Origin: an uncultured Acidobacteriota bacterium
GTDB lineage: Bacteria; Acidobacteriota; Thermoanaerobaculia; Gp7-AA8
NCBI GenBank assembly: GCA_937870635.1
Contig: CALMZP010000044.1
Coordinates: forward strand, 1 to 64,000
Direction: 5' to 3'
DNA: 64,000 nucleotides
Below are positions 26,427-36,900 of this stretch, one piece after another; the first letter of the stretch is position 1, and each line of letters starts with the position of its first letter. The translations under genes were made by a program, and so were the position numbers. Under the pieces are notes generated by a model that saw only the letters and a program-made list of their open reading frames with translations, made no database searches and was not told the origin of the DNA.

Positions 26427-27452
26427 ATGAACATCCGCGAGATGCTCGAGCGCATCGAGCACGACACGCTCGCTCCGCAGGCCGCAAAGAGCTCCCAGAC
26501 CCGCGGCCGCGACCGGGCCGAGCCGGAAGACGATCTGCGCCCGTCGTATCAGCGCGATCGCGATCGCATCATCCACTGCAAGGCGTTCCGCAGGCTCAAA
26601 CACAAGACGCAGGTCTTCCTCGCACCGGAAGGCGATCACTACCGGACGCGTCTCACGCACGTCCTGGAGGTCACACAGATCGGAAGGACGATCGCCAAAT
26701 CCCTCCGCCTGAACGAGACCCTCACCGAGGCGATCGGCCTCGGCCACGACCTGGGCCACTCAGCGTTCGGGCATGCAGGTGAAGCGGCGTTGAACAAGCT
26801 GGTGAAGGGAGGCTTCGACCACTATCGCCAGTCGGTGCGCGTGGTGGAAAAGCTTGAGAACGAGGGGCGCGGACTGAATCTCACAATCGAAGTCCGCGAC
26901 GGGATCCTCAAACATTCCAAGGGACAGACAGGCGAGCTGCTGCGGACCCGTCCGAAGGCGCGGGCGCTGACGCTGGAAGGCGACATCATCCGCATCTCGG
27001 ACATCATCGCGTACGTCAATCACGACATCGACGATGGCGTCCGGGCCGGCATCATCACGGCGAACGACATCCCGAAGGAAGTTCGGAAGACTCTCGGAAA
27101 ACTCGGCAGCGACCGGATCGACCGCATGGTGCGCGACGTCATCTCGTCCACGCTCGCCAGCGGTCTCGAATCGATCTCGATGTCACCGGAGATCCTCGAA
27201 GCGCTGGAAGAGCTGCGCAGGTACATGTTCGAGAATCTCTATTTGACGCCGGCCGTGCGAGGGGAGTTCGAGAAGGCGCAGAAGATGCTGGTCGCACTTT
27301 TCGAGCACGTGATCGCGCATCCTGACAAATATCTCGACGTGAGCAGCGGCGAACCCGTGGACCGGCTGGCGATCGACTTCATCGCGGGGATGACGGACCG
27401 CTATGCGATGAACCTGTATTCCGAGTTGTTTCTGCCGCGGCCCTGGAACTGA
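26427..27452 (+). CDS. dgt: deoxyguanosinetriphosphate triphosphohydrolase-like protein
   Basis: RDRDRIIHCKAFRRLKHKTQVF, DHYRTRLTHVLEVTQIGRTIAKSL, EAIGLGHDLGHSAFGHAGE (HD). Confidence 0.94.
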   Translation: MNIREMLERIEHDTLAPQAAKSSQTRGRDRAEPEDDLRPSYQRDRDRIIHCKAFRRLKHKTQVFLAPEGDHYRTRLTHVLEVTQIGRTIAKSLRLNETLTEAIGLGHDLGHSAFGHAGEAALNKLVKGGFDHYRQSVRVVEKLENEGRGLNLTIEVRDGILKHSKGQTGELLRTRPKARALTLEGDIIRISDIIAYVNHDIDDGVRAGIITANDIPKEVRKTLGKLGSDRIDRMVRDVISSTLASGLESISMSPEILEALEELRRYMFENLYLTPAVRGEFEKAQKMLVALFEHVIAHPDKYLDVSSGEPVDRLAIDFIAGMTDRYAMNLYSELFLPRPWN

Positions 27453-27459
27453 GTTGAAT

Positions 27460-27557
27460 TCATCCCGAGCGAAGCGAGGGATCTCCGGTACCACCGGCAG
27501 AATCTGAACTTCGGGCTGCGCGGTGCTTCCGAAGATCCCTCGCTTTGCTCGGGATTC
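27460..27557. repeat. palindromic repeat between convergent dgt and HU
   Basis: tcatcccgagcgaagcgagggatctccggtaccaccgg ... cggtgcttccgaagatccctcgctttgctcggga. Confidence 0.9.
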
Positions 27558-27560
27558 GCC

Positions 27561-27593
27561 AAAAGAAAAAGGGCGCCGAGAAGGCGCCCTTTG
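27561..27593 (-). terminator. rho-independent terminator downstream of HU gene
   Basis: Minus strand: aaagGGCGCCttctcGGCGCCctttttctttt, perfect GC stem with 3' T-run. Confidence 0.9.
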
Positions 27594-27613
27594 AGCTGGC
27601 GAAGAAGAGCGCT

Positions 27614-27916
27614 TCAGCGGCGCGCTTTGCCCCGCTTCGGGTTGTTCACGGAATCACGAAGATCCTTGCCCGCCTTGAAGCGGACGTTCTTCGATGCCGG
27701 AATCTTGATCTTCTCGTTGGTGCGGGGGTTGCGACCTTCGCGCGCCTTGCGCGAGGAGATGGAGAAGCTGCCGAGCCCCGGGATCGCGCAGCGCTCACCC
27801 CGAGTGCAAGACTCGGAGATATAACCGACGAACGCATCAAACGCAGCCGCGGCCTCCTTCTTGGAAATGCCGGCCTGTTCGGCGATTGCGGTGATGACGT
27901 CACCCTTACCTGCCAT
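27614..27916 (-). CDS. hup: HU-family DNA-binding protein
   Basis: VITAIAEQAGISKKEAAAAFDAFVGYI, IPGLGSFSISSRKAREGRNPRTNEKIKIPASKNVRFKAGKDL. Confidence 0.95.
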   Translation of the reverse strand: MAGKGDVITAIAEQAGISKKEAAAAFDAFVGYISESCTRGERCAIPGLGSFSISSRKAREGRNPRTNEKIKIPASKNVRFKAGKDLRDSVNNPKRGKARR

Positions 27917-27976
27917 ATGTTGTTCCTCCTGTTGTTTCGCGAGAACCGCGTGCGGATGTCTGCGAGATCGATCGAC

Positions 27977-28005
27977 AATCTAGGTAAAGCACCTGTGATT
28001 GTCAA
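27977..28005 (-). promoter_or_regulatory. sigma70-type promoter for HU gene
   Basis: Minus strand TTGACA-N17-TAGATT (TTGACAATCACAGGTGCTTTACCTAGATT); -35 matches consensus and spacing is optimal. Confidence 0.75.
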
Positions 28006-30020
28006 CCAGTGTTCTCGCGGTTTGCACGAGCCTGATGGCGCGCTCCATCTTCATCGTCGGACATTCTCAGATCGCGCATCGCGTCGATGTACGCCCGCAC
28101 CACTGAGACCACCTGCGCGTGGCTCCAGGTCAAAGGCGCCACCGACAATGCCTGACCATCGTACGGATCGATCTGTTCGGGCAGGACCAGCGACGGAGAC
28201 GCCTTCGATCTCGCCCAACGAACCAGGTCCAGCGCGGACTGCAGCTCGGCAACGCTTCCCGCCCGCTCGATGGCATGCTCGGCGAGCCACAACGTACAGA
28301 TGATCCACGGGTTGCCGGGCACACGCGAGGTCTCTTCCGAGATGCGGTGATAGGCGTCGTCTTCGTATCTGGCGATCCCGCCCACTTCCGTCTGGACCCA
28401 CAGCCTCTCCCGGATCGCATCCATCGTCCCGCCGACGAAGTCGGTCGACGCGGGAAAAACTCCAAAATGGAGGACCGCAAAGGCCGAGGCGTCCGTGGTC
28501 TTGTCGAGAACGAGCTCCCCGTCCTTCAAAACCAGGCCGCGCGCAAAGCGCTTCTCCTCCTCGATCCAGAGATGGCGAACCATCGCGTCACGGACCTGTG
28601 AGGCGGCGGCCGCAAACGCGGCCCGGCGTTCCTGCTCGTTGAACAGGTTGGCGATCTCCGCCGCCGCCTGCAGTCCCGCGTAAACGGCGCAGCAGGTAAA
28701 GGTGAAAACGCCCTGCCGTTCCTCCCACATGTCGAAGCTCGGAAGGGGAAGGCTGGTCTCAGGGTCGCGATAGCTCAGCAGGAACTCGGCCGGCTTGACG
28801 ACCAGGCGTTCGTAGATCGAACGAAGAAGCTCGAGATCGCGCGTGCGCTGATAGTGACGGTTGATCAGCCAGATGACGAGAGCGGTCTCATCTTCCTGGA
28901 TCGGGAGCTGGGGCTTGCCATCGCGCACCCACGGATGCCAGAGCGGGGCGTACGACCCGTCGGGGTTGTACTTGTGAAGAAAGTAGCCGTCCTCGCCGAC
29001 GATCCGCGTCGCGAATTTCAGGAAACGCCTGGTGAGCTCGGGAAAGCCGGCACGATCCATCGCGTCGCAAACGAACGACGCGTCGCGGGCCCACATGTAG
29101 GAGTAGTGGTCGTTGTGGCCCCACTGGATGTCTGAATCATTCGCGGCCAGTACCGCGCCGCCGTCATCGCATTGCGTCCGGATCACCAGGAGCGACCGGC
29201 GATAGAGATCGATGATCTCGTCCGGGAGCTCCGACAGATCCTCGGCCGGCTTGTGAACCCACGTGTACCAGTAGGACCCCGCGCGGGCGAGAACACGCGA
29301 AGGACCTTCACTGCGCACCATTGCGTCGAGCCGGGTCACTTCCCCGTAATCGCGCCCTGCGCAGATCCAGTAAAGAACGGTGGCGGAACCGAGGCTTTCC
29401 AGTTTGACCGTGACGGCGAGCGTGGAGTCCACGGCGCCCTGCGCAATCGCGGACATGGAGAGCTGCCCTGTCTCCGCCTCACGCCATGTTCCTTCCGCCC
29501 CACCGATCCCGGAACGTCCGCACGCATACTCGGCAACGCCCGCGGCGCCATCGACAGCCGCGTTGACGAGGAAGTACCGGTGCGATTTGTAGTGGATGAG
29601 GCTCGTCGTCTTCGGGTCGTACATCGCGGTATCGCCGATGGCGTTCCCGTAGAGGTGGAAGTCGTGGTGCAGGAATAGCTTCACCGAGCGCGCTTCCGAC
29701 CGCGTGTTCCTGACGACGATCTTGCGGAGATAGACGTTGGCATCCGGATCGACGCCGTCGTGGCAACGAAGTTTCAACCCCATCGAATCGCTCTCGAGCG
29801 CGACGTCGGTCACGATCGTGTCGCGGAGGTAATGCAGGGCCTTCTGCCATTCCGGACTCTCGATCCACGCGAGACGATCGTCACACCAGACGCCGAATCG
29901 AAACCGCGACGCGACATGGTTCTCCATGCCCACGTGAGGGAAGTAGAAGTCAGCGAGCCGGTAGTCGGAATCGAACGCGACGAGCATCGACCCGTTGCCG
30001 ATCGGAAGGTCGCGCGGCAT
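28002..30020 (-). CDS. glycoside hydrolase family 15 protein (glucoamylase/trehalase-like)
   Basis: MPRDLPIGNGSMLVAFDSDYRLADFYFPHVG, YSYMWARDASFVCDAMDRAG, HKYNPDGSYAPLWHPW, QEDETALVIWLI, PLTWSHAQVV. Confidence 0.92.
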   Translation of the reverse strand: MPRDLPIGNGSMLVAFDSDYRLADFYFPHVGMENHVASRFRFGVWCDDRLAWIESPEWQKALHYLRDTIVTDVALESDSMGLKLRCHDGVDPDANVYLRKIVVRNTRSEARSVKLFLHHDFHLYGNAIGDTAMYDPKTTSLIHYKSHRYFLVNAAVDGAAGVAEYACGRSGIGGAEGTWREAETGQLSMSAIAQGAVDSTLAVTVKLESLGSATVLYWICAGRDYGEVTRLDAMVRSEGPSRVLARAGSYWYTWVHKPAEDLSELPDEIIDLYRRSLLVIRTQCDDGGAVLAANDSDIQWGHNDHYSYMWARDASFVCDAMDRAGFPELTRRFLKFATRIVGEDGYFLHKYNPDGSYAPLWHPWVRDGKPQLPIQEDETALVIWLINRHYQRTRDLELLRSIYERLVVKPAEFLLSYRDPETSLPLPSFDMWEERQGVFTFTCCAVYAGLQAAAEIANLFNEQERRAAFAAAASQVRDAMVRHLWIEEEKRFARGLVLKDGELVLDKTTDASAFAVLHFGVFPASTDFVGGTMDAIRERLWVQTEVGGIARYEDDAYHRISEETSRVPGNPWIICTLWLAEHAIERAGSVAELQSALDLVRWARSKASPSLVLPEQIDPYDGQALSVAPLTWSHAQVVSVVRAYIDAMRDLRMSDDEDGARHQARANRENTG

Positions 30021-31196
30021 TCAGTCCTTTTTCCTCATGAGCAAGTGAACAGTGAAACCGTCCGCGCCGGATTCGGGCGTGAGGCGGAGCACACCGCGGT
30101 CGACCCACCGCCGCGAACCGGCGGGAGCATACCGCGCCACGTCTCCGACCATGAAGTCCGGATTCTTTGTCAGAACCGCCGCGACGACGGCATCGTTCTC
30201 TTCGGGTTCGAGCGAGCAAGTCGAATAGATGCACGTCTCCCGTGTCATCTCGAGGGCTGACTGCAGCAACTGGCGCTGGGTCGCGGCAAAACCGCCGAGG
30301 TCGGTTTTTTCGAGACGCCACTTGATCTCCGGATTCTTGCGGATCGTGCCCGTGGCGCTGCACGGCGCGTCGAGAAGAACAGTCTGAAAGGGGCGGCGGA
30401 ACGGCGGAACCCTTCCGTCGGATACCACAAGCAGCGAGCGCCCGCGCAACGTGCTCAGCCGGGTGATCGAGAGATCGTTGCTGACGACCTTCCTCCCCTG
30501 ATGGCGCATGAATATCGATTTTCCCCCGGGCGCTGCGGCGAGATCGAGAATCTCGTTGCCCGCCGCCGCGGCAATGGAAGCAACCACCGCGCTCCCCTCG
30601 TCCATCGGGTGGAAGCGTGCGCGATCGAGGTCGGCGCTCGAGCCCGTGAGCTTCACGACACCCTCCACGAGTTTCGATTTCTCCATTCCTTCGGGCGCAG
30701 CCCCGGCGAGCACGAGGGCATCGGGATACGACAGCTGCTGGTTCGCGTCGGCGATGGCCGCCGCCCGTTCGGGCCCGAAGATCGTCGACCACCGCTCCAT
30801 GAGCCACACCGGATGCGCGAATCGTGTCGGAGGGTCGGCCGGCTCCGGCAGGCCGGTCGCCGCCTTGCGCATGACCGCGTTCACGAATCCTTTCGCCCGG
30901 TGCGCATGGCGGCCGGCAAGGTCCACCGTCTCCGATACCGCGGCGTGTGGCGGAACGTTCATGAACCCGACCTGATAGATGCCGATGCGCAGGATGTCGA
31001 CAACGACGCGATCGATCTTCGTAAGGCGCCGTCCGGCCAGGGTCTCGATCACGAAGTCGAGACGCGACCGCCATCGCAGGACACCGAGCACGATCGTGCG
31101 CACGAAACCGCTTTCGCCGATCAGAAGGATCGACGCGTACAGCGATTCGCGCTCGATGCGCTGCAGCAGTTCGAGCGAGCGCTCGCGCTCGGTCAC
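30021..31196 (-). CDS. rsmB: 16S rRNA (cytosine-C5)-methyltransferase RsmB
   Basis: NusB-like N-terminus; FVNAVMRKA, LDLAAAPGGKSIFM, VLLDAPCSATGTIRKNPEIKWR, YSTCSLEPEEN. Start proposed at GTG 31196 (GTGA overlap with fmt). Confidence 0.92.
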   Translation of the reverse strand: MTERERSLELLQRIERESLYASILLIGESGFVRTIVLGVLRWRSRLDFVIETLAGRRLTKIDRVVVDILRIGIYQVGFMNVPPHAAVSETVDLAGRHAHRAKGFVNAVMRKAATGLPEPADPPTRFAHPVWLMERWSTIFGPERAAAIADANQQLSYPDALVLAGAAPEGMEKSKLVEGVVKLTGSSADLDRARFHPMDEGSAVVASIAAAAGNEILDLAAAPGGKSIFMRHQGRKVVSNDLSITRLSTLRGRSLLVVSDGRVPPFRRPFQTVLLDAPCSATGTIRKNPEIKWRLEKTDLGGFAATQRQLLQSALEMTRETCIYSTCSLEPEENDAVVAAVLTKNPDFMVGDVARYAPAGSRRWVDRGVLRLTPESGADGFTVHLLMRKKD

Positions 31197-32116
31197 GGAA
31201 TGGCGGCTCCCGCGCTCCACCCCAGCCCCCGCGCGACATCGCCCGCTGCGGCGCGAGGTTTCCCGGGACGCTGCAGTTGTTCCAGGCGGAGCTGTCCTTC
31301 CCCTGTGCTCACGACAACCGCCTGATCGATGGAGACGACCGTGCGCGGAGCGTGGCTGCGTCGCGAGCTTGCCAGCGCCATCTCCGTGACCCGGATCGCT
31401 TCGCCGTTCGTCTCGAAGAACACGCCCGGCCAGGGGTCGAAGGCTCGGAATCGGTCGAAGATGACGCGGGCCGGCTCGCCGAACGTGATACGGCCTTCGT
31501 CCTTCTCGATCTTCGCCGCGTGCGTGGCGCGCGCGTGATCCTGCGGCGTCTCCACCGCCGTCCCGCGCTCGAGCGCGTCGAGTGTTCTCACCAGCGCTTC
31601 CGCGCCGGCATCCGCCAGCCGGCGTGAAACGGACGGCAGGCGTTCGCCGGGTGCGATCTCGATGGTGGCCACAGAGAGCATCGGCCCATGATCGAGCTCT
31701 TCGTCCACTCTCATGATCGTCGCACCGGTGACCGTTTCACCGGCCTCGATGGCGCGCTGGATCGGCGCTGCGCCGCGGTACTTCGGCAGGAGCGATGCGT
31801 GGACGTTGAGAAACCCATGCTTCGGGATCTGTAGGAGACGGCCAGGGAGAATCCGCCCGTAGGCGATCACGACGCCGGCATCCGGCCTCGCCTGCTCGAC
31901 CTCATGAAGAAACTCATCCGTGCGGATCTTCAACGGTTGCACGAGCGGCAGTCCGAGCTCGATCGCCCGGGCAGCGACCGGCGGTTTCTGCAGCTTCAGG
32001 CCCCGCCCGGCCGGTCGATCCGGCTGCGCGACGACGAGCACGACGTCATGCCGCGCAGCCACCGCGTTCAACGTCGGTACGGCGAATTCAGGAGTGCCGA
32101 AGAAAGCGATTCGCAA
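31193..32116 (-). CDS. fmt: methionyl-tRNA formyltransferase
   Basis: MRIAFFGTPEFAVPTLNAV, VAQPDRPAGRG, AYGRILPGRLLQIPKHGFLNVHASLLPKYRGAAPIQRAI. Confidence 0.95.
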   Translation of the reverse strand: MRIAFFGTPEFAVPTLNAVAARHDVVLVVAQPDRPAGRGLKLQKPPVAARAIELGLPLVQPLKIRTDEFLHEVEQARPDAGVVIAYGRILPGRLLQIPKHGFLNVHASLLPKYRGAAPIQRAIEAGETVTGATIMRVDEELDHGPMLSVATIEIAPGERLPSVSRRLADAGAEALVRTLDALERGTAVETPQDHARATHAAKIEKDEGRITFGEPARVIFDRFRAFDPWPGVFFETNGEAIRVTEMALASSRRSHAPRTVVSIDQAVVVSTGEGQLRLEQLQRPGKPRAAAGDVARGLGWSAGAAIP

Positions 32117-32131
32117 ACCGCGATCGTACTA

Positions 32132-32191
32132 GGAATTGAGAATTGAGGATTGAGAGTGGATTTCTCGATTCTCATCCTCAATTCTCAATTC
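32132..32191. repeat. inverted 7-bp-period repeat (aattgag / ctcaatt arms)
   Basis: ggaattgagaattgaggattgagagtggatttctcgattctcatcctcaattctcaattc. Confidence 0.88.
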
Positions 32192-32487
32192 GGCTTCGCC
32201 GGCGGCGTATCGGAAATCGTGGTTGTCGTCGCGGGCTGCGGATCGACTGCCTTGTACGGTCCGGTTGTGCCTTCCACACCCGTGGTCGGTTCGGGGGTGG
32301 CCTGGGTCATTCCATGCCCTGAGGGTGTCTCGCTCTTCGTCGTCGCCGGATCGGTCATCGTCGGCGGGTGATTCTGGTAATCGCGCGGCACGGGCTCGCC
32401 ACGGCAGGCGCTCAGAAACAGCAGCAGGAGCAGGAGCACGATCGCGGCGGTCTTCACGCGTACGGATGAGTTCAACGGACGTGCCAC
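32185..32487 (-). CDS. small putative lipoprotein
   Basis: MARPLNSSVRVKTAAIVLLLLLLFLSACRGEP: signal peptide with lipobox LSAC; low-complexity Pro/Thr tail. Confidence 0.75.
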   Translation of the reverse strand: MARPLNSSVRVKTAAIVLLLLLLFLSACRGEPVPRDYQNHPPTMTDPATTKSETPSGHGMTQATPEPTTGVEGTTGPYKAVDPQPATTTTISDTPPAKPN

Positions 32488-32498
32488 AGGAGCTTTCG

Positions 32499-32526
32499 CC
32501 GTTCACCGTTAATTAACGGTTAACGG
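32499..32526. repeat. palindromic 7-bp-period repeat (accgtta units)
   Basis: ccgttcaccgttaattaacggttaacgg; same word as the 60416-60460 array. Confidence 0.75.
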
Positions 32527-32544
32527 AAGGGTTACCATCCCGGT

Positions 32545-33381
32545 ATGCACGTCATCGCCACGATCCTTCTCCTCGCCTCCGTCGCGCTCGCTGAGGGTGA
32601 TGCGCACTGGCTGAAGCGGGCCGAGGGAAGTAACAGAGGCCGCGCGGCATCCGCACCCATCGACGCTGCCATCGCCGCCTATCAGAAGGACGCGTCGGAG
32701 CGGCCCGACGCCATCGAGCCGCGGTGGAAGCTGCTCCGCGCTCTGCGTTTCAAAGGCGCCTACGTCGCCAGGACGGCCGAAGAAAAGAAGGCCGTCTATT
32801 CCAGGGCGAAGACTGCCGGGGAGGACGCCCTTCGCGTCGTGAACCGCGCCCTTGCCGCGCGCGGAGTCAGATCGCCCGACAAGGCGGGCGAGAACGAGAT
32901 TGCGAAGATCGCGCGGCAGATCCCCGGCGCCGCGGAGGTCTACGTCTGGGATGCGGTCAACTGGGGTGAATGGGCTCTCGTGTACGGCAGGATGGCCGCG
33001 GCCCGTCAGGGTGCGGCGGATCGCATCCGCAGGCACGCCGGGATCGCGCATGCGATCAACCCCGACCTCGAAGGCGGGACTCCGGCGCGGGTCCTCGGCC
33101 GGCTGCACGATCAGACGCCGCGCATCCCTTTCATCACCGGCTGGGCGTCGCAGAAGGAAGCTATCCGTTTTCTGCGCGAGTCCCTGAAAGTCGATCCGGC
33201 GAACAAGATCACGATCGTCTTTCTGGCCGAGGCGCTCGTGGCGGACGATGCGGGGGCGAAGGAGAAGGCCGTTCAGATGCTGCGCGCCGCCATTGCAGCG
33301 CCGGATGATCCCGACTATCGCGTCGAACAGGCGGCCGCCGCGGACGATGCGCGGGCGCTGCTCAAGCGTTGGGGCGTGTAA
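32545..33381 (+). CDS. secreted TPR-like protein (resembles TRAP-T-component/TatT-type proteins)
   Basis: Signal peptide MHVIATILLLASVALA; helical repeats; AIAAYQKDASERPDAIEPRWKLLRALRFKGAY, FLRESLKVDPANKITIVFLAEAL. Confidence 0.65.
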   Translation: MHVIATILLLASVALAEGDAHWLKRAEGSNRGRAASAPIDAAIAAYQKDASERPDAIEPRWKLLRALRFKGAYVARTAEEKKAVYSRAKTAGEDALRVVNRALAARGVRSPDKAGENEIAKIARQIPGAAEVYVWDAVNWGEWALVYGRMAAARQGAADRIRRHAGIAHAINPDLEGGTPARVLGRLHDQTPRIPFITGWASQKEAIRFLRESLKVDPANKITIVFLAEALVADDAGAKEKAVQMLRAAIAAPDDPDYRVEQAAAADDARALLKRWGV

Positions 33382-33946
33382 GGGCGACCACGACGTCACC
33401 GATCCGCACCGTGTCGACGCCGTCGAAGTGCAGCGAGCGCGGCGTCTCGCCTTCGAGCGTGATCGGCACGCGCTTCAGAGTCTCGACTTCGCCGCCGCGC
33501 AGTTTCCACGCGGCCTCCTTCGCGCACCAGAAATGAATCACGCGATCGGGAAGAACGCACTCGCGCATCGCCTGCGCCTCCTTCTCGGACAAGAACAGGT
33601 GGGCAGCGCCCTCACGGATCGGCCGCACGACCTGGATGTCGATTCCGACCGGCCGCTCGTCGATCGCAGCTGCCGCATACGGCGCGGAGTGTGAGAGCGA
33701 AATGTATAGCGATCCAATGCGGCGCTGATCGATGCGGATCTGGCTGGCCTCCGTTCCCGCTCCCAGATCGACGGCCAGCTGTTTCGCCGCCGCCCGGCTG
33801 AGAAGAAACTCCTCGCGCCGCTTCGCCAGGCGGAATCCCTCCGCCATTCGCAGCTCCTCCTCGGAGAACCAGCCGAGAGGAATCGCGGTCTCGCCAACGA
33901 CGATCGCCCGGTTTCGCCACTGCTCCGGAATCTCGATGATGTTCAT
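33362..33946 (-). CDS. 4'-phosphopantetheinyl transferase superfamily protein
   Basis: LYISLSHSAPYAAAAIDERPVGIDIQVV and HFWCAKEAAWKLRGGEV (WxxKEA core). Confidence 0.88.
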   Translation of the reverse strand: MNIIEIPEQWRNRAIVVGETAIPLGWFSEEELRMAEGFRLAKRREEFLLSRAAAKQLAVDLGAGTEASQIRIDQRRIGSLYISLSHSAPYAAAAIDERPVGIDIQVVRPIREGAAHLFLSEKEAQAMRECVLPDRVIHFWCAKEAAWKLRGGEVETLKRVPITLEGETPRSLHFDGVDTVRIGDVVVALTRPNA

Positions 33947-36900
33947 TCCTGCTGGGTCGGGTGTGCGGCGATGAATTCCGAGTCGCCGTTCACCTCGACG
34001 ATCGTCGCAAACGCAACACCGGTTCCGGCAATTGCCGTGAAGCGAAGCGTCATGGTCTCATCGAGCTTCACTCCGAGCTGGGTTTCCACGTCGTGCACCA
34101 TCCACACCTCGTCCTCGCCGATGCCGGCCTCGACGAAGCGGCCGGCGTGCGCCCCCGTGCGTGTGCGCGCCGAGACGCGGAAAGTCGCGGGAATCAACCC
34201 GGTGTTGACCACGCCTGCGTTGATCCGCCGGCCCGGCGGCTTCCACTCGGGGATGCCGACGATGATGAGCTCTGCGTTCGGTGTATTGGCGGTCACGGAG
34301 TGACGCTTCGTGAGCGGTATCTCCACCGAGGCACGCGCATCGTGGGCAACGTCGGCGGTTTTCACGATCGCAACCGGTGCTCGTCCCTCGCGATGCTCGA
34401 TCCACAGCGTCCCCACTCCGTTTGCCCCGAAATACGCGCCGACGACATCCGGCCAGCGGATCGTCTGCCTCGGCGACAGGATCAGACGGCGATCGACGCG
34501 CGCCCCCGGCCCGATGAAACGAAGCGACATGGAGATTGGCTCTCGAAAAGGATTGTGCAGCGTCAGGTCCGAAACCCAGAACGAATCGTTCGCGCCGTGA
34601 GAAGTACCCACCGCGGGAAAGACCATGCGAGTCCGCCCTGCAGCGACGAGCTCCGTCTTGCCCGGCAGGTGAATGCGCTTGAGATACGTGTCGACGCTTG
34701 CCGCTTTCGCCTCGGGATTCCGCTTCCAGATCTCGACCCCCCGCACCGACGTGAAGAAGCGATAGCAGTCATCGATATAAGCAGCGACGGCCTGCGCTCG
34801 AACGTTGTTCGGAACACCGTCGAATTCGTCGAAGTTCTCGGGCGACGTCCGGAGGATGACCTTCGTGCGCGTTCTTTCGAGCGCGTTGATGATCTCCGCC
34901 TGAAACCGTGCCGGCGATGCGATGGGAACCTGATAGAACCGCGTCGGGTTGGGGCGGTCGGCGAAAAAGTAGAACGCCGGCTGATTGGAGAAATCGAAGA
35001 TGGGCTCGCGCCGCCGTGTGAGGCGCCGGATCTCATCCGACACGTACCTGATCCGGTGGACCACTTCTTCCGCTCGCCCATCGCGGTAAACGCGCAGGAC
35101 ACGTCGCTGATAGTTCGTGACATCACCGAGCCTCGCGTTGACGAGGTCGGGAATCCAGAACAGAACCGCGATCACCGGAAATGCGATCAGGACGACGGTG
35201 ACCACGAAGGCGCGCACCCCCTCGTCGCCGCCGCGCCAGATCGCGATCAAGCGCCGCGCCGCGAGGATGCCGAGAATGACCAGCATCGGGCCGACGAGAA
35301 AAGCTGCGAAGTACTGGTGCCGGAACTCCGCACGGCCGAATGCCGTGCGTTGCGTGATCGTAGCGAAAATCGTGAGGACCAGGAGTGCGGCGTCGAAGTC
35401 TTCGAACCGGCGACGCACGATGCGTTGGACTAGGTACGCCGCGGCGATGCCGATCGTCAGCGGGCTCAGGATCAGCCGGAACTTCTCCCAGAGAACGAAC
35501 TCGGCGAGCTTGTGAAGATTCAAGTCCTCCCGGAACATCGTGGTCAGATCGGGGAAAGGCAGCGACCAGACGGCGTCGATGATCCGCGGAATGGTAACGA
35601 ACGAAACCTCGAAAAACGCACCGAGCGAGCCGCGGGTAGAGAGATAGACGAGAAAAGGCGCCGATCCGGCGAGAACCCCCGCGACGAACGCGGCCAGCGT
35701 CCCCAGCGGTGACACACCTGCCCATGCGACGCGGCGGGCGATCAGCGCCAGAGCGAGCGTAGAGGCTATGCCGCCTGCAATCGTGTAGAGCCCGATGTCG
35801 TAACTGAAAAAGAGCGCGACAGCGCCGAACACGCCGGCGAAGAACGCTGCGGCGGTTCGCCCGCGTCGCAGTGCGATCCAGACCAGCGCAACCGCTGCGA
35901 CCTGGAAAAAGGTCCTGTTGTTTTCCGCGGTGGTCCATGCGCTCATGCCGACGACGAGCAGCGCGAGCGGAATCGACTCGAACACGGCGAGGCCGAGGAC
36001 CCAGAGTGTCACGGCGAGAAAACCGCCGAGGATGACCGTGCGGGCGATGGCGACGTCGAGGTCGCGGCCGAAGATCTCCATCAGCCAGGCGTCCAGCATC
36101 CCGTCTTCGAGCAGGCCGTGCAGCGCGAATACCTCCCGATACGGTGCTTTGCCACGGAGATAGTCCGAGGCGGGACCGATTGCTTCACCGCGGTGGAAGA
36201 GGTCGATCCACTGCGTGTGATGCGCGGTCGACGCATAGCTGAAGATGTAGAGCAGAACGGGGAGGATGACCCACGCAGCCAGCCGGCGTGCCGCCGCGGG
36301 CTGGAGCGGCGAGCGTAATCGCATGGCCACCGCCGCGCTGGCGAGGAGTGCGACGACGACGGCGATGACGGGCCGTGTCGTCGGTACCCAGAAGAGCGGA
36401 ACGATCGGGAGAAGAGCCAGCGGCAGCGCCGCCGTCGCCACGCGGCGGAAGATCTCCTCCGCCGGCCGTCCGAAGCTCAGCTCTCCGGTCCGCGCGATGA
36501 CCACGGCGACGGCCGTGAAGATCGCGAGGAAGAGCGCCACGAAGACGATCTCAAGAAAGAGCGTGTCGTAATGCGCGATCCGGCGGCCGGTGACCAGGTA
36601 CCTGAAGAGAAGCCACGCCGCGCCTTCGCAGAAGAGAAGTGCGTGATACGGATGCAGTTCTGGCCGGAAGAGCCTTCGGACGGCGCGGCTCGTATCTGCC
36701 AGGTGGAGTGCGCGAACGCCGCCGAACGCGAGTGCGACCGGCAGCAGGAGGATCCAGCCGACCTTGCCTGTCGTGAGATAGAAGACGGGCGACAGCATGA
36801 GCGGAACTGTGAAGAGCACGGCTACCGCCAGGTCGCGGTGCCGGCGCAGAAAGCGAGACTGTTCGCGCGCAATCAGCTTCGCTCCGATCTGCTGAAACCA

